Positions 1 through 9,710 of a stretch of 64,000 nt of DNA are shown in pieces. Numbering within the stretch: the first letter of the stretch is position 1; each line of letters starts with the position of its first letter. The notes beneath the pieces are model-generated. The model was not told where the DNA came from, ran no database searches, and worked only from the letters and a program-made list of their open reading frames with translations. Origin of the DNA: Fictibacillus nanhaiensis (lineage in GTDB: Bacteria > Bacillota > Bacilli > Bacillales > Fictibacillaceae). The stretch lies in assembly GCA_016401345.1 (NCBI GenBank), contig JAEACG010000002.1:620001-684000 (forward strand), read 5' to 3'. The translations under genes and the position numbers were made by a program.

Positions 1-287
1 TTATCTATGACGCGATGGCTTATCAAGTCGCAAAAGAGATCGGATCAGCAAGTACCGTTCTTTATGGACAAGTTGATGCGATCATCTTAACAGGCGGTCT
101 CGCATTCGGAAAAGAATTTGTTAAGAAGATAACAGACCGAGTTGAATGGATTTCTGATTGTATCATTCAGCCGGGAGAGAATGAGCTTCAAGCGTTAGCA
201 GAAGGTGGCCTTCGTGTATTAAGAGAAGAAGAAACAGCAAAGGTTTATCCTAAAGGAAAAACGATTGCTAAAGTGTCACTGGATTAA
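1..287 (+). CDS. buk: Butyrate kinase, C-terminal part (5' end outside window)
   Basis: The reading frame is open from the window edge (codon phase begins at base 3) and ends with TAA at 285-287, giving about 95 C-terminal residues. The segment around [12 protein letters not shown] matches the ASKHA-fold acetate/butyrate kinase family close to the C-terminus, including the conserved GG pair of the nucleotide site. Butyrate kinase converts acyl phosphates to free acids with ATP formation. Next to the branched-chain keto acid dehydrogenase genes it would act on isobutyryl-, isovaleryl- and 2-methylbutyryl phosphate. It is followed after 25 bases by lpdV with its own ribosome site, as in the B. 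subtilis bkd operon. The assignment rests on both the sequence and this order. Confidence 0.9.
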   Translation, partial: IYDAMAYQVAKEIGSASTVLYGQVDAIILTGGLAFGKEFVKKITDRVEWISDCIIQPGENELQALAEGGLRVLREEETAKVYPKGKTIAKVSLD

Positions 288-312
288 CTAACAGCAAAAG
301 GAGATATGAGCG

Positions 313-1734
313 ATGTCAAAAGACTTTGATTTGGTCATATTGGGCGGAGGGACTGGCGGCTATGTAGCTGCCATCCGAGCTGCTCAATTAGGAAAAACCG
401 TTGCAGTTGTTGAAAAAGGAAAGCTTGGAGGTACTTGCTTACATAGAGGATGTATACCGAGTAAAGCTTTATTAAGAAGTGCTGAAGTATACAAAACAGC
501 CAAAAAAGCTGCAGACTTTGGTGTTGAGATTGAAGGAATCGGCTTGAACTTTTCCAAGATGCAAGAACGTAAGCAATCCATCGTAAATCAACTACACATG
601 GGTGTACAAAGTTTGATGAAAAAAGGAAAGATCGAAGTCTATGAAGGAATCGGACGTATCCTAGGGCCATCCATCTTTTCTCCGATGCCAGGTACAATAT
701 CAGTTGAGTTTAATGATGGTACAGAAAATGAGATTCTAATTCCGCAGAACGTAATTGTTGCAACAGGGTCTAGACCACGTTCATTACCAGGATTAGAGAT
801 CGACGGTGATCTTGTTATGTCTAGTGATGAAGCACTTGAGATGGAGAACTTGCCATCATCAATCATCATCGTCGGCGGTGGAGTAATCGGGATTGAATGG
901 GCGTCTATGCTCAATGATCTTGGAGTGGAAGTAACAGTACTAGAATATGCTGACAGAATCGTACCGACAGAAGACGAAGAGATTTCGAAAGAGGCTGCGC
1001 GAGTTCTCAAGAAAAAAGGGATCAAGCTCGTAACAAGTGCAAAAGTCCTTCCTGATACATTAGAAAAAGGCGAAAGCGTAATAATTTCAGCTGAACATAA
1101 AGGCGAGACAAAACAATTTAGTGCCGAGAAGATGCTCGTTTCTGTTGGACGCATGGCGAACACAGAAGGTATCGGTTTAGAAAATACCATCATAAAAGTT
1201 GAAAACGGATACATTCAGACGAATGAATACTTCCAAACCGCAGAGAGCCACATTTATGCGATCGGAGATGTAATCGGAGGACTTCAACTCGCGCATGTTG
1301 CATCCCACGAGGGGATCACGGCAGTAGAACACTTGTCTAACCTGCAACCTGAGCCGATCAACTATGATAATATTTCAAAATGTATCTATTCAAGTCCAGA
1401 GATGGCAAGTGTCGGTCTTACTGAGAAACAAGCTAAAGATCAAGGCTTTAACGTAAAAGTGGGCAAGTTTCCTTTTAAAGCGATTGGAAAAGCTCTTGTA
1501 TATGGTGAAAGTGATGGGTTTGTTAAGATCGTTGCAAATAAAGACAACGATGACCTTTTAGGCGTTCATATGATCGGACCTCACGTAACGGATATGATCT
1601 CTGAAGCCGGCTTAGCGAAAGTTTTAGACGCAACACCGTGGGAGATGGCTCATACCATCCATCCACATCCATCTCTATCAGAAGTATTTGGTGAAGCAGC
1701 GTTGGCTGTTGAAGGAAAAGCGATCCATTTCTAA
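313..1734 (+). CDS. lpdV: Dihydrolipoyl dehydrogenase, E3 of branched-chain keto acid dehydrogenase
   Basis: This 473-residue FAD enzyme reoxidises the dihydrolipoyl group of BkdB with NAD+. The FAD-binding GGGTGG motif lies at residues 11-16. The redox-active disulfide is Cys42/Cys47 in GGTCLHRGCIPSK. A second Rossmann motif (GGGVIGIEWAS) for NAD is near residue 190, and the C-terminal HPHPSLSE supplies the catalytic His-Glu pair. Length is normal for the family. The ATG at 313 has AAAGGAG upstream. The stop codon is embedded in the ribosome site of bkdAA, which implies tight co-expression. The position inside the bkd cluster assigns it to the branched-chain complex rather than pyruvate dehydrogenase. 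Confidence 0.96.
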   Translation: MSKDFDLVILGGGTGGYVAAIRAAQLGKTVAVVEKGKLGGTCLHRGCIPSKALLRSAEVYKTAKKAADFGVEIEGIGLNFSKMQERKQSIVNQLHMGVQSLMKKGKIEVYEGIGRILGPSIFSPMPGTISVEFNDGTENEILIPQNVIVATGSRPRSLPGLEIDGDLVMSSDEALEMENLPSSIIIVGGGVIGIEWASMLNDLGVEVTVLEYADRIVPTEDEEISKEAARVLKKKGIKLVTSAKVLPDTLEKGESVIISAEHKGETKQFSAEKMLVSVGRMANTEGIGLENTIIKVENGYIQTNEYFQTAESHIYAIGDVIGGLQLAHVASHEGITAVEHLSNLQPEPINYDNISKCIYSSPEMASVGLTEKQAKDQGFNVKVGKFPFKAIGKALVYGESDGFVKIVANKDNDDLLGVHMIGPHVTDMISEAGLAKVLDATPWEMAHTIHPHPSLSEVFGEAALAVEGKAIHF

Positions 1735-1747
1735 GGAGGTAAAACAA

Positions 1748-2740
1748 ATGGCAGAATTACGTCATGAACAATTAGGCTTAACCAATGAAGATGTAATCCA
1801 TATGTATAGAACGATGTTATTAGCAAGAAAAATTGATGAGCGTATGTGGCTATTAAACCGCGCTGGAAAAATTCCTTTCGTTATTTCGTGCCAGGGTCAA
1901 GAAGCAGCCCAAGTTGGTGCAGCGATGGCTTTAGATAATGAGAAAGATTTTGTGTTGCCGTACTACCGTGACATGGGTGTTGTTTTACAGTTTGGTATGA
2001 CAGCGAAAGATCTTATGCTTTCTGGTTTTGCAAAAGCAGAAGACCCTAACAGCGGCGGTCGACAGATGCCAGGGCATTTTGGTTCTAAAAAGCTTCGTAT
2101 CGTAACAGGTTCTTCGCCTGTTACAACTCAAGTTCCTCATGCTGTTGGAATCGCACTTGGTGGAAGAATGGAAGGCAAAGACCTAGTAACGTTCACAACG
2201 TTTGGTGAAGGATCTTCAAACCAGGGAGATTTCCATGAAGGAGCAAACTTTGCTTCTGTTCATAAACTTCCTGTTATCTTTATGTGTGAAAACAACAAAT
2301 ACGCGATTTCGGTTCCAATCTCAAAACAGCTCGCGTGTGTGAACGTTTCTGACCGTGCGATCGGTTACGGAATGCCAGGAGTAACAGTGGATGGGAATGA
2401 CCCACTCGCTGTTTATGAAGCTGTTAAAGAAGCTGCTGATCGCGGTCGACGCGGTGAAGGCCCTACTTTAGTTGAGACAGTAGCGTATCGCTTAACGCCT
2501 CACTCATCAGATGATGATGATCGTGCGTACAGAACGCGTGAAGAGGTTGAAGAAGCGAAAGCAAAAGATCCGATTCATACATTTGCTGCTTACTTAAAAG
2601 AGAATAGTATCTTAACAGAAGAATTAGAAAAACAGATCACTGATGAGATTCAAAAAGAAGTGGATGAAGCTACAGATTATGCAGAGAACGCAAAATATGC
2701 TGATCCTGAAAGCGCACTTCTTCATGTATACGCAGAGTAA
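1748..2740 (+). CDS. bkdAA: Branched-chain 2-oxo acid dehydrogenase E1 alpha subunit
   Basis: The ATG at 1748 is chosen because TAAGGAGGT (1732-1740) sits 7 bases upstream, and it gives 330 residues, the usual length. An open extension upstream would have to overlap lpdV by 47 bases. The thiamine diphosphate site is visible as the stretch from GEGSSNQGDFHEG to NNKYAISVP in the middle of the protein. The conserved YR..PHSSDDDD segment that follows contains the phosphorylation-loop equivalent of E1 alpha proteins. With BkdAB it decarboxylates the 2-keto acids of Val, Ile and Leu, supplying primers for branched-chain fatty acids as well as catabolic acyl-CoAs. Confidence 0.96.
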   Translation: MAELRHEQLGLTNEDVIHMYRTMLLARKIDERMWLLNRAGKIPFVISCQGQEAAQVGAAMALDNEKDFVLPYYRDMGVVLQFGMTAKDLMLSGFAKAEDPNSGGRQMPGHFGSKKLRIVTGSSPVTTQVPHAVGIALGGRMEGKDLVTFTTFGEGSSNQGDFHEGANFASVHKLPVIFMCENNKYAISVPISKQLACVNVSDRAIGYGMPGVTVDGNDPLAVYEAVKEAADRGRRGEGPTLVETVAYRLTPHSSDDDDRAYRTREEVEEAKAKDPIHTFAAYLKENSILTEELEKQITDEIQKEVDEATDYAENAKYADPESALLHVYAE

Positions 2741-2755
2741 AGGGGGAAAACGAAG

Positions 2756-3739
2756 ATGCCGGTAATTTCATATATTGATGCTGTAACACAAGCCATTCGC
2801 GAAGAGATGCAACGCGATAAGCGAGTATTTGTAGTAGGTGAAGATGTTGGTGTACGCGGAGGAGTTTTCCGTGCAACGACTGGGTTGATTGAAGAGTTTG
2901 GTGAAGAGAGAGTGATCGACGCTCCTCTCGCAGAATCTGCTATTGCAGGAGTAGGGATCGGTGCGGCGATGTATGGTATGCGCCCGATCGCAGAGATGCA
3001 GTTTGCTGACTTTATCATGCCAGCCGTTAACCAGATTGTTTCTGAAGCTGCAAAGATCCGCTATCGTTCAAACAATGATTGGACGTGCCCGATCACGATT
3101 CGTGCTCCATATGGCGGTGGTGTCCATGGTGCACTTTATCACTCACAATCGGTTGAAGCACTATTCGCTAACGTACCAGGCTTAAAGATTGTTATGCCTT
3201 CTACGCCTTATGATGTAAAAGGTCTTTTGAAGTCTGCTATCCGTGATGAAGACCCTGTTCTTTTCTTTGAACATAAACGTGCTTACCGACTGATTAAAGG
3301 TGAAGTACCAACTGAAGAATATACATTGCCTATCGGAAAAGCAGATGTGAAACGTGAAGGTGAAGATATTACCGTTATTACATACGGACTTTGTGTACAC
3401 TTTGCTCTTCAAGCGGCTGAGAAGTTAGAAAAAGACGGAATTTCAGCTCATATTCTCGATCTTCGTACCGTTTATCCATTGGATAAGGAAGCGATCATCG
3501 AGGCAGCTTCCAAAACAGGTAAAGTGCTTCTAGTAACAGAAGACAATAAAGAAGGAAGCATCATGAGTGAAGTTTCTGCGATCATTGCTGAAAATTGCTT
3601 GTTCGAATTAGATGCACCTGTTCAACGTTTAGCTGGACCAGATGTACCAGCGATGCCATATGCACCAACGATGGAAAAGCACTTTATGGTGAATCCTGAC
3701 AAAGTAGAAAAAGCCATGAGAGATCTTGCGGCATTTTAA
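2756..3739 (+). CDS. bkdAB: Branched-chain 2-oxo acid dehydrogenase E1 beta subunit
   Basis: This 327-residue transketolase-like E1 beta subunit forms the alpha2-beta2 decarboxylase with BkdAA. Recognisable segments are VFVVGEDVGVRGGVFRAT near residue 25, DAPLAESAIAGVGIGAA near residue 60 (the Glu that activates thiamine diphosphate lies in PLAESAI), and the C-terminal transketolase domain with LLVTEDNKEGS. It follows bkdAA by 15 bases and has an AAAGGGGG ribosome site. No truncation or unusual residue is apparent. Confidence 0.96.
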   Translation: MPVISYIDAVTQAIREEMQRDKRVFVVGEDVGVRGGVFRATTGLIEEFGEERVIDAPLAESAIAGVGIGAAMYGMRPIAEMQFADFIMPAVNQIVSEAAKIRYRSNNDWTCPITIRAPYGGGVHGALYHSQSVEALFANVPGLKIVMPSTPYDVKGLLKSAIRDEDPVLFFEHKRAYRLIKGEVPTEEYTLPIGKADVKREGEDITVITYGLCVHFALQAAEKLEKDGISAHILDLRTVYPLDKEAIIEAASKTGKVLLVTEDNKEGSIMSEVSAIIAENCLFELDAPVQRLAGPDVPAMPYAPTMEKHFMVNPDKVEKAMRDLAAF

Positions 3740-3757
3740 CAAAAGGAGGGGACTTTA

Positions 3758-5101
3758 ATGGCTACAGAAAAAATTACAATGCCCCAATTAGGGGAAAGTG
3801 TAACAGAAGGTACGATCAGTAAATGGCTTGTTCAGCCGGGTGATACGGTAAAAAAATACGATCCACTAGCAGAAGTTATGACAGATAAAGTAAACGCAGA
3901 AGTTCCATCATCTTTTTCTGGAACGATAAAAGAGCTAGTTGCTGGCGAAGGAGACACTCTTTCTGTTGGCGAGTTGATCTGTTATATCGAAACAGAAGGA
4001 GAAGGCGAGGAAAGTGCACCTGCAGCTTCATCTTCTAAAGAAGAGAAGACTGCAGAAACGGTTTCAACACCTACAGCTTCTTCGAGTACGAGTGCTAGTA
4101 AGCCTGTTTCAAACGTTGATCGAGCGGCGAGAGGGCGTTTTTCACCTGCAGTGGTACGTATGGCATCTGAACATGGCATCGACCTTGACCAAGTAGAGGG
4201 ATCAGGACAAAGCGGAAGGATCACTCGAAAAGATCTTCAGAGAATCATTGATTCCGGTGAGATTCCTACAAAAGGTAACAAGCCAGCTACAGAAGATGTT
4301 TCTTCTGCAGCACCTGTTTCTTCTGGTTCTCAAGAAACGGCTCAACCGCAACAACAATCTGCGCCAGCATTAAAGCCTGTTGCTATTGACACAATGCCTG
4401 GTGATATTGAGATCCCGGTATCGGGTATCCGTAAAGCGATCGCTCAAAACATGGTCCGCTCAAAGCACGAAGCACCTCACGCATGGACGATGGTAGAAGT
4501 GGATGTAACCAACTTAGTAGAATATCGTAATTCTGTAAAAGGTGATTTTAAAACAAAAGAAGGATACAATCTTACGTTCTTGCCTTTCTTTATCAAGGCT
4601 GTTGTAGAATCACTAAAAGAATTCCCACAGATCAACTCCATGTGGGCAGGAGATAAGATCATTCAGAAAAAGGACATCAACATCTCCATTGCAGTTGCAA
4701 CAGATGATGCATTGTATGTACCTGTCATCAAACACGCGGATGAAAAGTCTATCAAAGGAATCGCACGCGATGTTAAAGAACTAGCTGATAAAGTAAGAAC
4801 GAATAAATTAGCTGGTGACGATATGAAAGGCGGAACGTTCACCGTAAATAACACAGGTTCTTTCGGGTCTGTGATGTCAACGCCGATCATCAACTATCCG
4901 CAAGCTGCTATCCTTTCAGTAGAATCGATCGTTAAGCGTCCAGTTGTTATGAACAATGGAATGATCGCTGTGCGTGATATGGTTAATCTTTGTCTTTCTC
5001 TTGATCATCGGGTCCTCGACGGTCTCGTTTGCGGACGCTTCTTAGCTTCGGTAAAAGCACGTTTAGAGGGTATGACAAAAGAAAACACATCCATTTATTA
5101 A
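3758..5101 (+). CDS. bkdB: Branched-chain 2-oxo acid dehydrogenase E2 (dihydrolipoamide acyltransferase)
   Basis: This 447-residue E2 core has a lipoyl domain at residues 1-77 with the lipoylated lysine at K44 in MTDKVNAE. A Ser/Thr/Ala-rich linker follows, then a peripheral subunit-binding domain around residues 125-165 (RFSPAVVRMA to GRITRKDL). A second linker rich in Pro/Gln/Ala precedes the acyltransferase domain from about residue 215. The catalytic LDHRVLDG motif lies near the C-terminus. It moves acyl groups from E1 to CoA. AAAGGAGGGG precedes the ATG. It is the last gene of the operon, and an intrinsic terminator lies 90 bases downstream. Confidence 0.96.
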   Translation: MATEKITMPQLGESVTEGTISKWLVQPGDTVKKYDPLAEVMTDKVNAEVPSSFSGTIKELVAGEGDTLSVGELICYIETEGEGEESAPAASSSKEEKTAETVSTPTASSSTSASKPVSNVDRAARGRFSPAVVRMASEHGIDLDQVEGSGQSGRITRKDLQRIIDSGEIPTKGNKPATEDVSSAAPVSSGSQETAQPQQQSAPALKPVAIDTMPGDIEIPVSGIRKAIAQNMVRSKHEAPHAWTMVEVDVTNLVEYRNSVKGDFKTKEGYNLTFLPFFIKAVVESLKEFPQINSMWAGDKIIQKKDINISIAVATDDALYVPVIKHADEKSIKGIARDVKELADKVRTNKLAGDDMKGGTFTVNNTGSFGSVMSTPIINYPQAAILSVESIVKRPVVMNNGMIAVRDMVNLCLSLDHRVLDGLVCGRFLASVKARLEGMTKENTSIY

Positions 5102-5184
5102 AAAATGTATTTTTTAGGTTTATGCGGGTTTTATTGCGGGTAGAGATAACTATCAACACCTCCAAACCCCATAACCCCCTAAGA

Positions 5185-5219
5185 AAAGTGCCGTACATGT
5201 TACGGCATTTTTCTTTTTT
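5185..5219 (+). terminator. Intrinsic terminator of the bkd operon
   Basis: Stem TGCCGTA (5189-5195) pairs with TACGGCA (5201-5207) around a 5-base loop and is followed by TTTTTCTTTTTT. It lies between bkdB and brxB, so brxB probably has its own promoter in 5220-5260. Confidence 0.85.
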
Positions 5220-5266
5220 ATATGTCAGAAATTGAGTACAATAAGAAAGAAAGGAGCTGAATACGA

Positions 5267-5695
5267 ATGAATTTTCAATTTAATCTTTTTAATGATGTAG
5301 TAGAGACGGCTCGAAAAGAAATGGTAGAGGCTGGCTATACGCAGCTATTTAAACCAGAAGATGTTGAAGAAGCTTTTAAAAAAGAAGGAACAACACTTGT
5401 TATGATTAATTCCGTTTGTGGCTGTGCTGGAGGAATCGCACGCCCTTCGGCTTCATATTCGGTAAAACAAGACGTTCGCCCAGACCATCTTGTTACGGTT
5501 TTTGCTGGACAAGATAAAGAAGCAACAGAGACAGCGCGTTCTTATTTTACAGGCTATCCGCCATCATCTCCCTCTTTTGCACTATTAAAAGATGGAGAGA
5601 TCCAAATGATGGTAGAACGTCATGAGATTGAAGGTCACGAACCGATGGAAGTCGTAAACAAGCTGAGAAGTGCATTTGAAACATATTGTAAGTAG
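5267..5695 (+). CDS. brxB: Bacilliredoxin BrxB (YqiW family)
   Basis: This 142-residue thioredoxin-like protein has the family's CGC motif at Cys51-Gly52-Cys53 in NSVCGCAGG, and the conserved [10 protein letters not shown] and [10 protein letters not shown] segments. Bacilliredoxins remove bacillithiol from S-bacillithiolated proteins under oxidative stress, working with Brx/YpdA. The cytoplasmic enzyme is encoded directly downstream of bkdB in B. subtilis (yqiW), and the same order is seen here. The start at 5267 has AAAGGAG at 5250-5256. It is transcribed alone between two terminators. Confidence 0.95.
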   Translation: MNFQFNLFNDVVETARKEMVEAGYTQLFKPEDVEEAFKKEGTTLVMINSVCGCAGGIARPSASYSVKQDVRPDHLVTVFAGQDKEATETARSYFTGYPPSSPSFALLKDGEIQMMVERHEIEGHEPMEVVNKLRSAFETYCK

Positions 5696-5717
5696 GAATA
5701 AGAAGTATGAATGGACG

Positions 5718-5750
5718 AAAGCTGGCTCGAAATGGAGCCAGCTTTTTTTC
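5718..5750 (+). terminator. Intrinsic terminator after brxB
   Basis: An 11-bp perfect stem AAAGCTGGCTC (5718-5728) / GAGCCAGCTTT (5735-5745) with a 6-base loop runs into a T tract. Confidence 0.9.
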
Positions 5751-5849
5751 TTGCTCTTAAGAAGGGGGTCGAGCATAGAGTTTATGATCGATTCCAGAGA
5801 TTTATGATCGATCATTGAATGAACACTCATCTATCACAATGACTTTCAC

Positions 5850-6275
5850 TTAAACGAGCCCAAGCCTCTTTTTCACAGCCCACACATGAGACGAATGAAA
5901 TAATAGCTCCTCAGCTTGATCCATATTCATCCACACTAACTCATGATCTTGATCTAATGGCTCATTTGCATACTCTCCAAAGGAACCTGTATAAAAATAC
6001 CCATCATTCAATAGATGTTCCCCTTGTCTCGTTCTAAAATATTGCTTTGCATTTCCCAAAAAGTTCCCCATCTTAAATGTATAGCCTGTCTCCTCGATAA
6101 TTTCTCTTTTCAAACAGACTATTTGATTTTCTTCAGTTTCTATACCGCCTCCCGGTAAGAATCCTTTGCCATTCTGAACCATAACGGCAATATTTTTACT
6201 CTTATCCGCGACTACGGCATACACAGCTTCTCGTCTACGATATCTAACATCCTTCATCTTTTCACCAAATTGCAA
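5850..6275 (-). CDS. Nudix hydrolase
   Basis: The protein carries a complete Nudix box, from GGIETEEN to REIIEETGY, matching G-x5-E-x7-REUxEExGU, so it should cleave a nucleoside diphosphate linked to another group using divalent metal. The substrate cannot be deduced. The N-terminus is uncertain. A TTG at 6275 has AGGTGG 9 bases upstream (6285-6290) and gives 141 residues. A further in-frame TTG at 6284 abuts that ribosome site, and an internal ATG at 6257 has only a weak site. It is a single gene transcribed against its neighbours, with no homologue at this position in B. subtilis that I can name. Confidence 0.82.
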   Translation of the reverse strand: MQFGEKMKDVRYRRREAVYAVVADKSKNIAVMVQNGKGFLPGGGIETEENQIVCLKREIIEETGYTFKMGNFLGNAKQYFRTRQGEHLLNDGYFYTGSFGEYANEPLDQDHELVWMNMDQAEELLFHSSHVWAVKKRLGLV

Positions 6276-6406
6276 AATAACCAACCACCTTATCAGAATG
6301 CATATAAATACATTCAGAATTATTAAAATACTTAATTTTGCATATTTATGTGTTAATATTCATTTTAACGAATAAATATAAATGTTTTATACAGGGGGAA
6401 CTACAA

Positions 6407-7192
6407 ATGAAACGAAATCTTTTTAGCATTTATTTTATCATAGTACTCGCGTTGTTGGCGGGATGTGGTGCGGTTGAAGAAAAGAGTTCTACAAGTACGG
6501 GGAGCGATACGTCAGAGAAGACGTTAGTGATGGCAACCTCTGCTGATTATCCTCCATATGAATACGTGGAAACAGAAAAAGGTGGAGAGATCGTAGGCTT
6601 TGATATCGATGTAGCGAATCATATCGCTAAAAAACTTGGTTATAAAGTTGAGATAAAAGACATGGACTTTAACGGGTTGATTCCTGCATTAGACAGCGGC
6701 AAAGCTGACTTTGTTATCGCCGGTATGACACCTAATGAAGAACGTAAAAAGACGGTAGATTTTTCAGATGAATATTATGCAGCTCAACAATTGATCGTCA
6801 CAAAGGATAAAGCGATTAAAAGCGTAGAAGATCTTGAAGGCAAAACGGTTGGCGTTCAATTGGCTTCCATTCAAGAAAAAGAAGCAGATAAATTATTAAA
6901 GGACCATACATTCGAGGTTGTTCAGCGAAACAAAGTTACAGAATTGGTTCAAGAGATGAAATCAAACCGTGTAGATGCTGCAATTATTGAAGATGCAGTA
7001 GCTTACGAATTTTTGAAGAAAAATAAAGACCTTTCCTCATTCGCATTGCCAAATACAGACGCTGCAGGATCGGCTATCGCTTTTCCTAAAGATAGTGAGC
7101 TAACAAAAGAGTTTAATGCAGAATTAAAGAAGATGAAAGAAGACGGTACATTGGACAAGCTTGTTGAAAAGTGGTTCGGTGTTAAAAAATAG
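6407..7192 (+). CDS. artP: Amino acid ABC transporter substrate-binding lipoprotein (arginine/lysine type)
   Basis: This 261-residue lipoprotein has signal peptide KR..FIIVLALLAGC with lipobox Cys20, followed by a Ser/Thr-rich tether and a family 3 solute-binding domain (SADYPPYEY, GFDIDVANHIAKKLG, GMTPNEERKKTVDFS). The start at 6407 is chosen because AGGGGG precedes it and it gives a proper signal peptide. The upstream open extension lacks a ribosome site. It is the first gene of a three-gene importer that matches B. subtilis artPQR (yqiXYZ) in order and position. Basic amino acids are the likely ligands by homology; the ligand itself is an inference. Confidence 0.9.
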   Translation: MKRNLFSIYFIIVLALLAGCGAVEEKSSTSTGSDTSEKTLVMATSADYPPYEYVETEKGGEIVGFDIDVANHIAKKLGYKVEIKDMDFNGLIPALDSGKADFVIAGMTPNEERKKTVDFSDEYYAAQQLIVTKDKAIKSVEDLEGKTVGVQLASIQEKEADKLLKDHTFEVVQRNKVTELVQEMKSNRVDAAIIEDAVAYEFLKKNKDLSSFALPNTDAAGSAIAFPKDSELTKEFNAELKKMKEDGTLDKLVEKWFGVKK

Positions 7193-7210
7193 AGAAAGAG
7201 AGTGGTAGGC

Positions 7211-7870
7211 ATGAACTTGGATTTTGCCCAGCTCGTGCCTTCTATTCCGTATATTTTATACGGGATATGGGTTACGTTGCAGTTCGTGGCGGTATCGTTA
7301 GTACTTGGATTTTTATGGGGAACCGTACTTTCCCTTTTCAAAATAGGTAAGATCACAGTCTTAAGATGGTTTGCAGATGCATATACATCGGTCTTTAGAG
7401 GAACGCCATTAATTCTTCAGATGCTATTGATCTATTATGCTGTACCTCAGCTAACAGGAGTCGATATTGGCGCATTTTCAGCAGGGGTATTAACATTTGC
7501 CCTTAACTCGGCCGCATATATATCAGAAATTATTCGTGCAGGTATCAATGCAGTCGACAAAGGACAGAAAGAAGCTGCCATGGCTTTAGGTGTTCCATAC
7601 CGCACGATGATGTTGAAGATCATTCTGCCACAAGCCTTTAAGAATATTTTACCGGCATTAATGAACGAATTTATTACGTTAACAAAAGAATCGGCGATTG
7701 TATCCGTTATCGGAGCGCTTGATATTATGAGACGGGCTCAAATCGTAGGGGCAAGCAACTATCGCTTTTTTGAACCCTTGTTATTAGCGGGTCTTGTCTA
7801 TTATCTATTAGTAATGATGTTAACGTTGGCTGGTCGAGTTATGGAGAGGAGGCTTGCTAAGAGTGATTGA
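7211..7870 (+). CDS. artQ: Amino acid ABC transporter permease
   Basis: This 219-residue polar amino acid permease has several hydrophobic helices and the cytoplasmic EAA loop ([25 protein letters not shown]) that docks to the ATPase. It couples ArtP to ArtR at the membrane. The ATG at 7211 is preferred because homologues start at this point; a GTG three codons upstream (7202) is an alternative. It overlaps the ATPase gene by 8 bases, which implies translational coupling. Confidence 0.92.
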   Translation: MNLDFAQLVPSIPYILYGIWVTLQFVAVSLVLGFLWGTVLSLFKIGKITVLRWFADAYTSVFRGTPLILQMLLIYYAVPQLTGVDIGAFSAGVLTFALNSAAYISEIIRAGINAVDKGQKEAAMALGVPYRTMMLKIILPQAFKNILPALMNEFITLTKESAIVSVIGALDIMRRAQIVGASNYRFFEPLLLAGLVYYLLVMMLTLAGRVMERRLAKSD

Positions 7871-8576
7871 TGTTCAAGGTTTGAAAAAGAATTTCGGAAA
7901 GAACGAAGTATTAAAAGGAATAACGACTTCAATTAAAAAGGGAGAAGTTATAGCTGTGATCGGGCCTTCAGGTTCAGGTAAGTCTACGTTTCTCCGTTGT
8001 TTGAATCTGTTAGAAACACACGATGAAGGTTCGATTTTGGTAGAAGGTAAGGATATTAACGCGATGGAACTTCATCTTCGTAAAAAGGTAGGAATGGTGT
8101 TTCAGCATTTCAATCTTTTTCCTCATCTAACCGTTTTAGAGAATGTTACATTCGCACCGCAGCAAGTATTAAAGATTTCGAAAAGTGAAGCTGAGAGAGA
8201 GGCTTTAGATCTCCTTAAAACCGTTGGATTGAGTGATAAAGCGAACAGCTATCCATCTAACCTTTCTGGCGGACAGAAACAGCGTGTGGCCGTAGCGAGA
8301 GCACTTGCTATGAAACCTGAAGTTATGCTTTTTGATGAACCTACTTCAGCTCTAGATCCAGAGATGGTAAAAGAAGTGCTTCAAGTAATGAAGAACCTCG
8401 TCAAGCTTGGCATGACGATGGTCATTGTGACACATGAGATGGGCTTTGCAAAAGAAGTTGCCGATCGTGTTCTGTTCATGGATGATGGGAAATTAGTAGA
8501 AGATCAAGTGCCAGCTATTTTCTTTGAAAATCCGAAAACAGATCGAGCTAAAGCTTTCTTAGAAAAAGTGCTATAA
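7863..8576 (+). CDS. artR: Amino acid ABC transporter ATP-binding protein
   Basis: This 237-residue ABC ATPase has Walker [10 protein letters not shown], the Q-loop [10 protein letters not shown], signature LSGGQKQR, Walker [13 protein letters not shown] and switch His in VTHEMGF. It powers import by ArtPQ. The start is placed at GTG 7863, 10 bases after GAGGAGG (7846-7852), so the gene begins within GTGATTGA overlapping the artQ stop. A TTG at 7854 is too close to the ribosome site. Confidence 0.94.
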   Translation: MIDVQGLKKNFGKNEVLKGITTSIKKGEVIAVIGPSGSGKSTFLRCLNLLETHDEGSILVEGKDINAMELHLRKKVGMVFQHFNLFPHLTVLENVTFAPQQVLKISKSEAEREALDLLKTVGLSDKANSYPSNLSGGQKQRVAVARALAMKPEVMLFDEPTSALDPEMVKEVLQVMKNLVKLGMTMVIVTHEMGFAKEVADRVLFMDDGKLVEDQVPAIFFENPKTDRAKAFLEKVL

Positions 8577-8581
8577 TGCTT

Positions 8582-8620
8582 AAAAAAGGACTTCTTACCT
8601 GAAGTCCTTTTTCGTTTTTT
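8582..8620 (+). terminator. Intrinsic terminator of the artPQR operon
   Basis: AAAAAGGACTTC (8583-8594) pairs with GAAGTCCTTTTT (8601-8612) around a 6-base loop. The following bases are CGTTTTTT. Confidence 0.9.
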
Positions 8621-8688
8621 GAATTTCATTGAAGTATGGAATAATGGAATAAGATGCAGAACGAGATGAGAAAGAAGGCATTCATTTT

Positions 8689-9636
8689 ATGAAATTTACA
8701 ATTGGCTATCGAACAGTAAAGACTGCAATCGGAGCAGGTCTTGCTATCGCCTTAGCAGAGTGGCTAGGGTTAGACTTTTATACGTCTGCTGGTATACTCA
8801 CTATTCTTTGTATAAAGATTACGAAGAAGCGCTCGATCATCTCTTCATGGGAAAGGTTTGCCGCTTGTATACTCGGAATAGGATTTGCGAGTGCGATCTT
8901 CTCACTGATCGGCTATCATCCTTACGCACTAACCATTCTTTTGATCCTATTCATTCCAACACTCGTATCCCTAAACCTGAAGGAAGGCATCATCACATCG
9001 TCAGTTATCATCCTTCATTTATACACTCTTCAAAAAATCACATGGGAAATCGTGCTCAACGAATTTAGTATCATCGTAATTGGTATAGGAATGGGACTAA
9101 TCATGAATCTCTACATGCCTTCGGTGGAAAAAATACTGTTAAACATGCAGAAGGAACTCGAAAAAAGATACAAAGTCATTTTTCATGAATTTCATCTATA
9201 TTTAGCACATGATAAACACGAGTGGGACGGTAAAGAGATTACAGAATGTGCAGATCTTATCTCTAACGCAAAAAGCATTGCCTTTCGTGACATTGAAAAT
9301 CATTTTCTACGGTACGAAAACCAGTATTATCACTACTTTAAGATGAGAGAAAAACAGTTTGAGATCATTCAGCGAATGCTACCGATCATTTCTTCCATCG
9401 ATAAAACATATGTTCAGTGTGAAAAACTAGGCAGCTTCTTCGAGCGCCTAAGCGCTGCTGTTCACCCAGGAAATACAGCCGTTTTGTTTTTAGATGAACT
9501 AGAAAACATGAGACAAGAATTCCGGGAGATGCATCTTCCAAAAGACAGAGACGAATTCGAAACACGCTCAAAACTCTATCAGCTACTCCAAGACATTGAG
9601 GATTACTTGATCATCAAAAGTAAGTTTAAGAAATAG
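8689..9636 (+). CDS. yqjA: YqjA-like aromatic acid exporter family membrane protein
   Basis: The 315-residue protein has four to five hydrophobic helices in the first 150 residues (beginning IGYRTVKTAIGAGLAIALAE) and then a long charged cytoplasmic region predicted to be helical. This is the layout of the ArAE_1 (DUF939) family with its C-terminal domain. Transport of aromatic acids is the family hypothesis and is not proven for this branch. The position after the artPQR importer equals that of B. subtilis yqjA. A ribosome site (AAGAAGG) lies upstream of ATG 8689. It is monocistronic. Confidence 0.85.
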   Translation: MKFTIGYRTVKTAIGAGLAIALAEWLGLDFYTSAGILTILCIKITKKRSIISSWERFAACILGIGFASAIFSLIGYHPYALTILLILFIPTLVSLNLKEGIITSSVIILHLYTLQKITWEIVLNEFSIIVIGIGMGLIMNLYMPSVEKILLNMQKELEKRYKVIFHEFHLYLAHDKHEWDGKEITECADLISNAKSIAFRDIENHFLRYENQYYHYFKMREKQFEIIQRMLPIISSIDKTYVQCEKLGSFFERLSAAVHPGNTAVLFLDELENMRQEFREMHLPKDRDEFETRSKLYQLLQDIEDYLIIKSKFKK

Positions 9637-9710
9637 ATCTGGAGTTTTTTGGAATTTCTACTTAATTTTAGACTACAGGTATTGATTTTAATTACTTCTC
9701 ATCACTGAAC

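Noticed and set aside
639-1214. 191-codon antisense open frame within lpdV
   Set aside because: It is a Ser/Pro-rich shadow of a well-supported enzyme gene, with no initiation signal.
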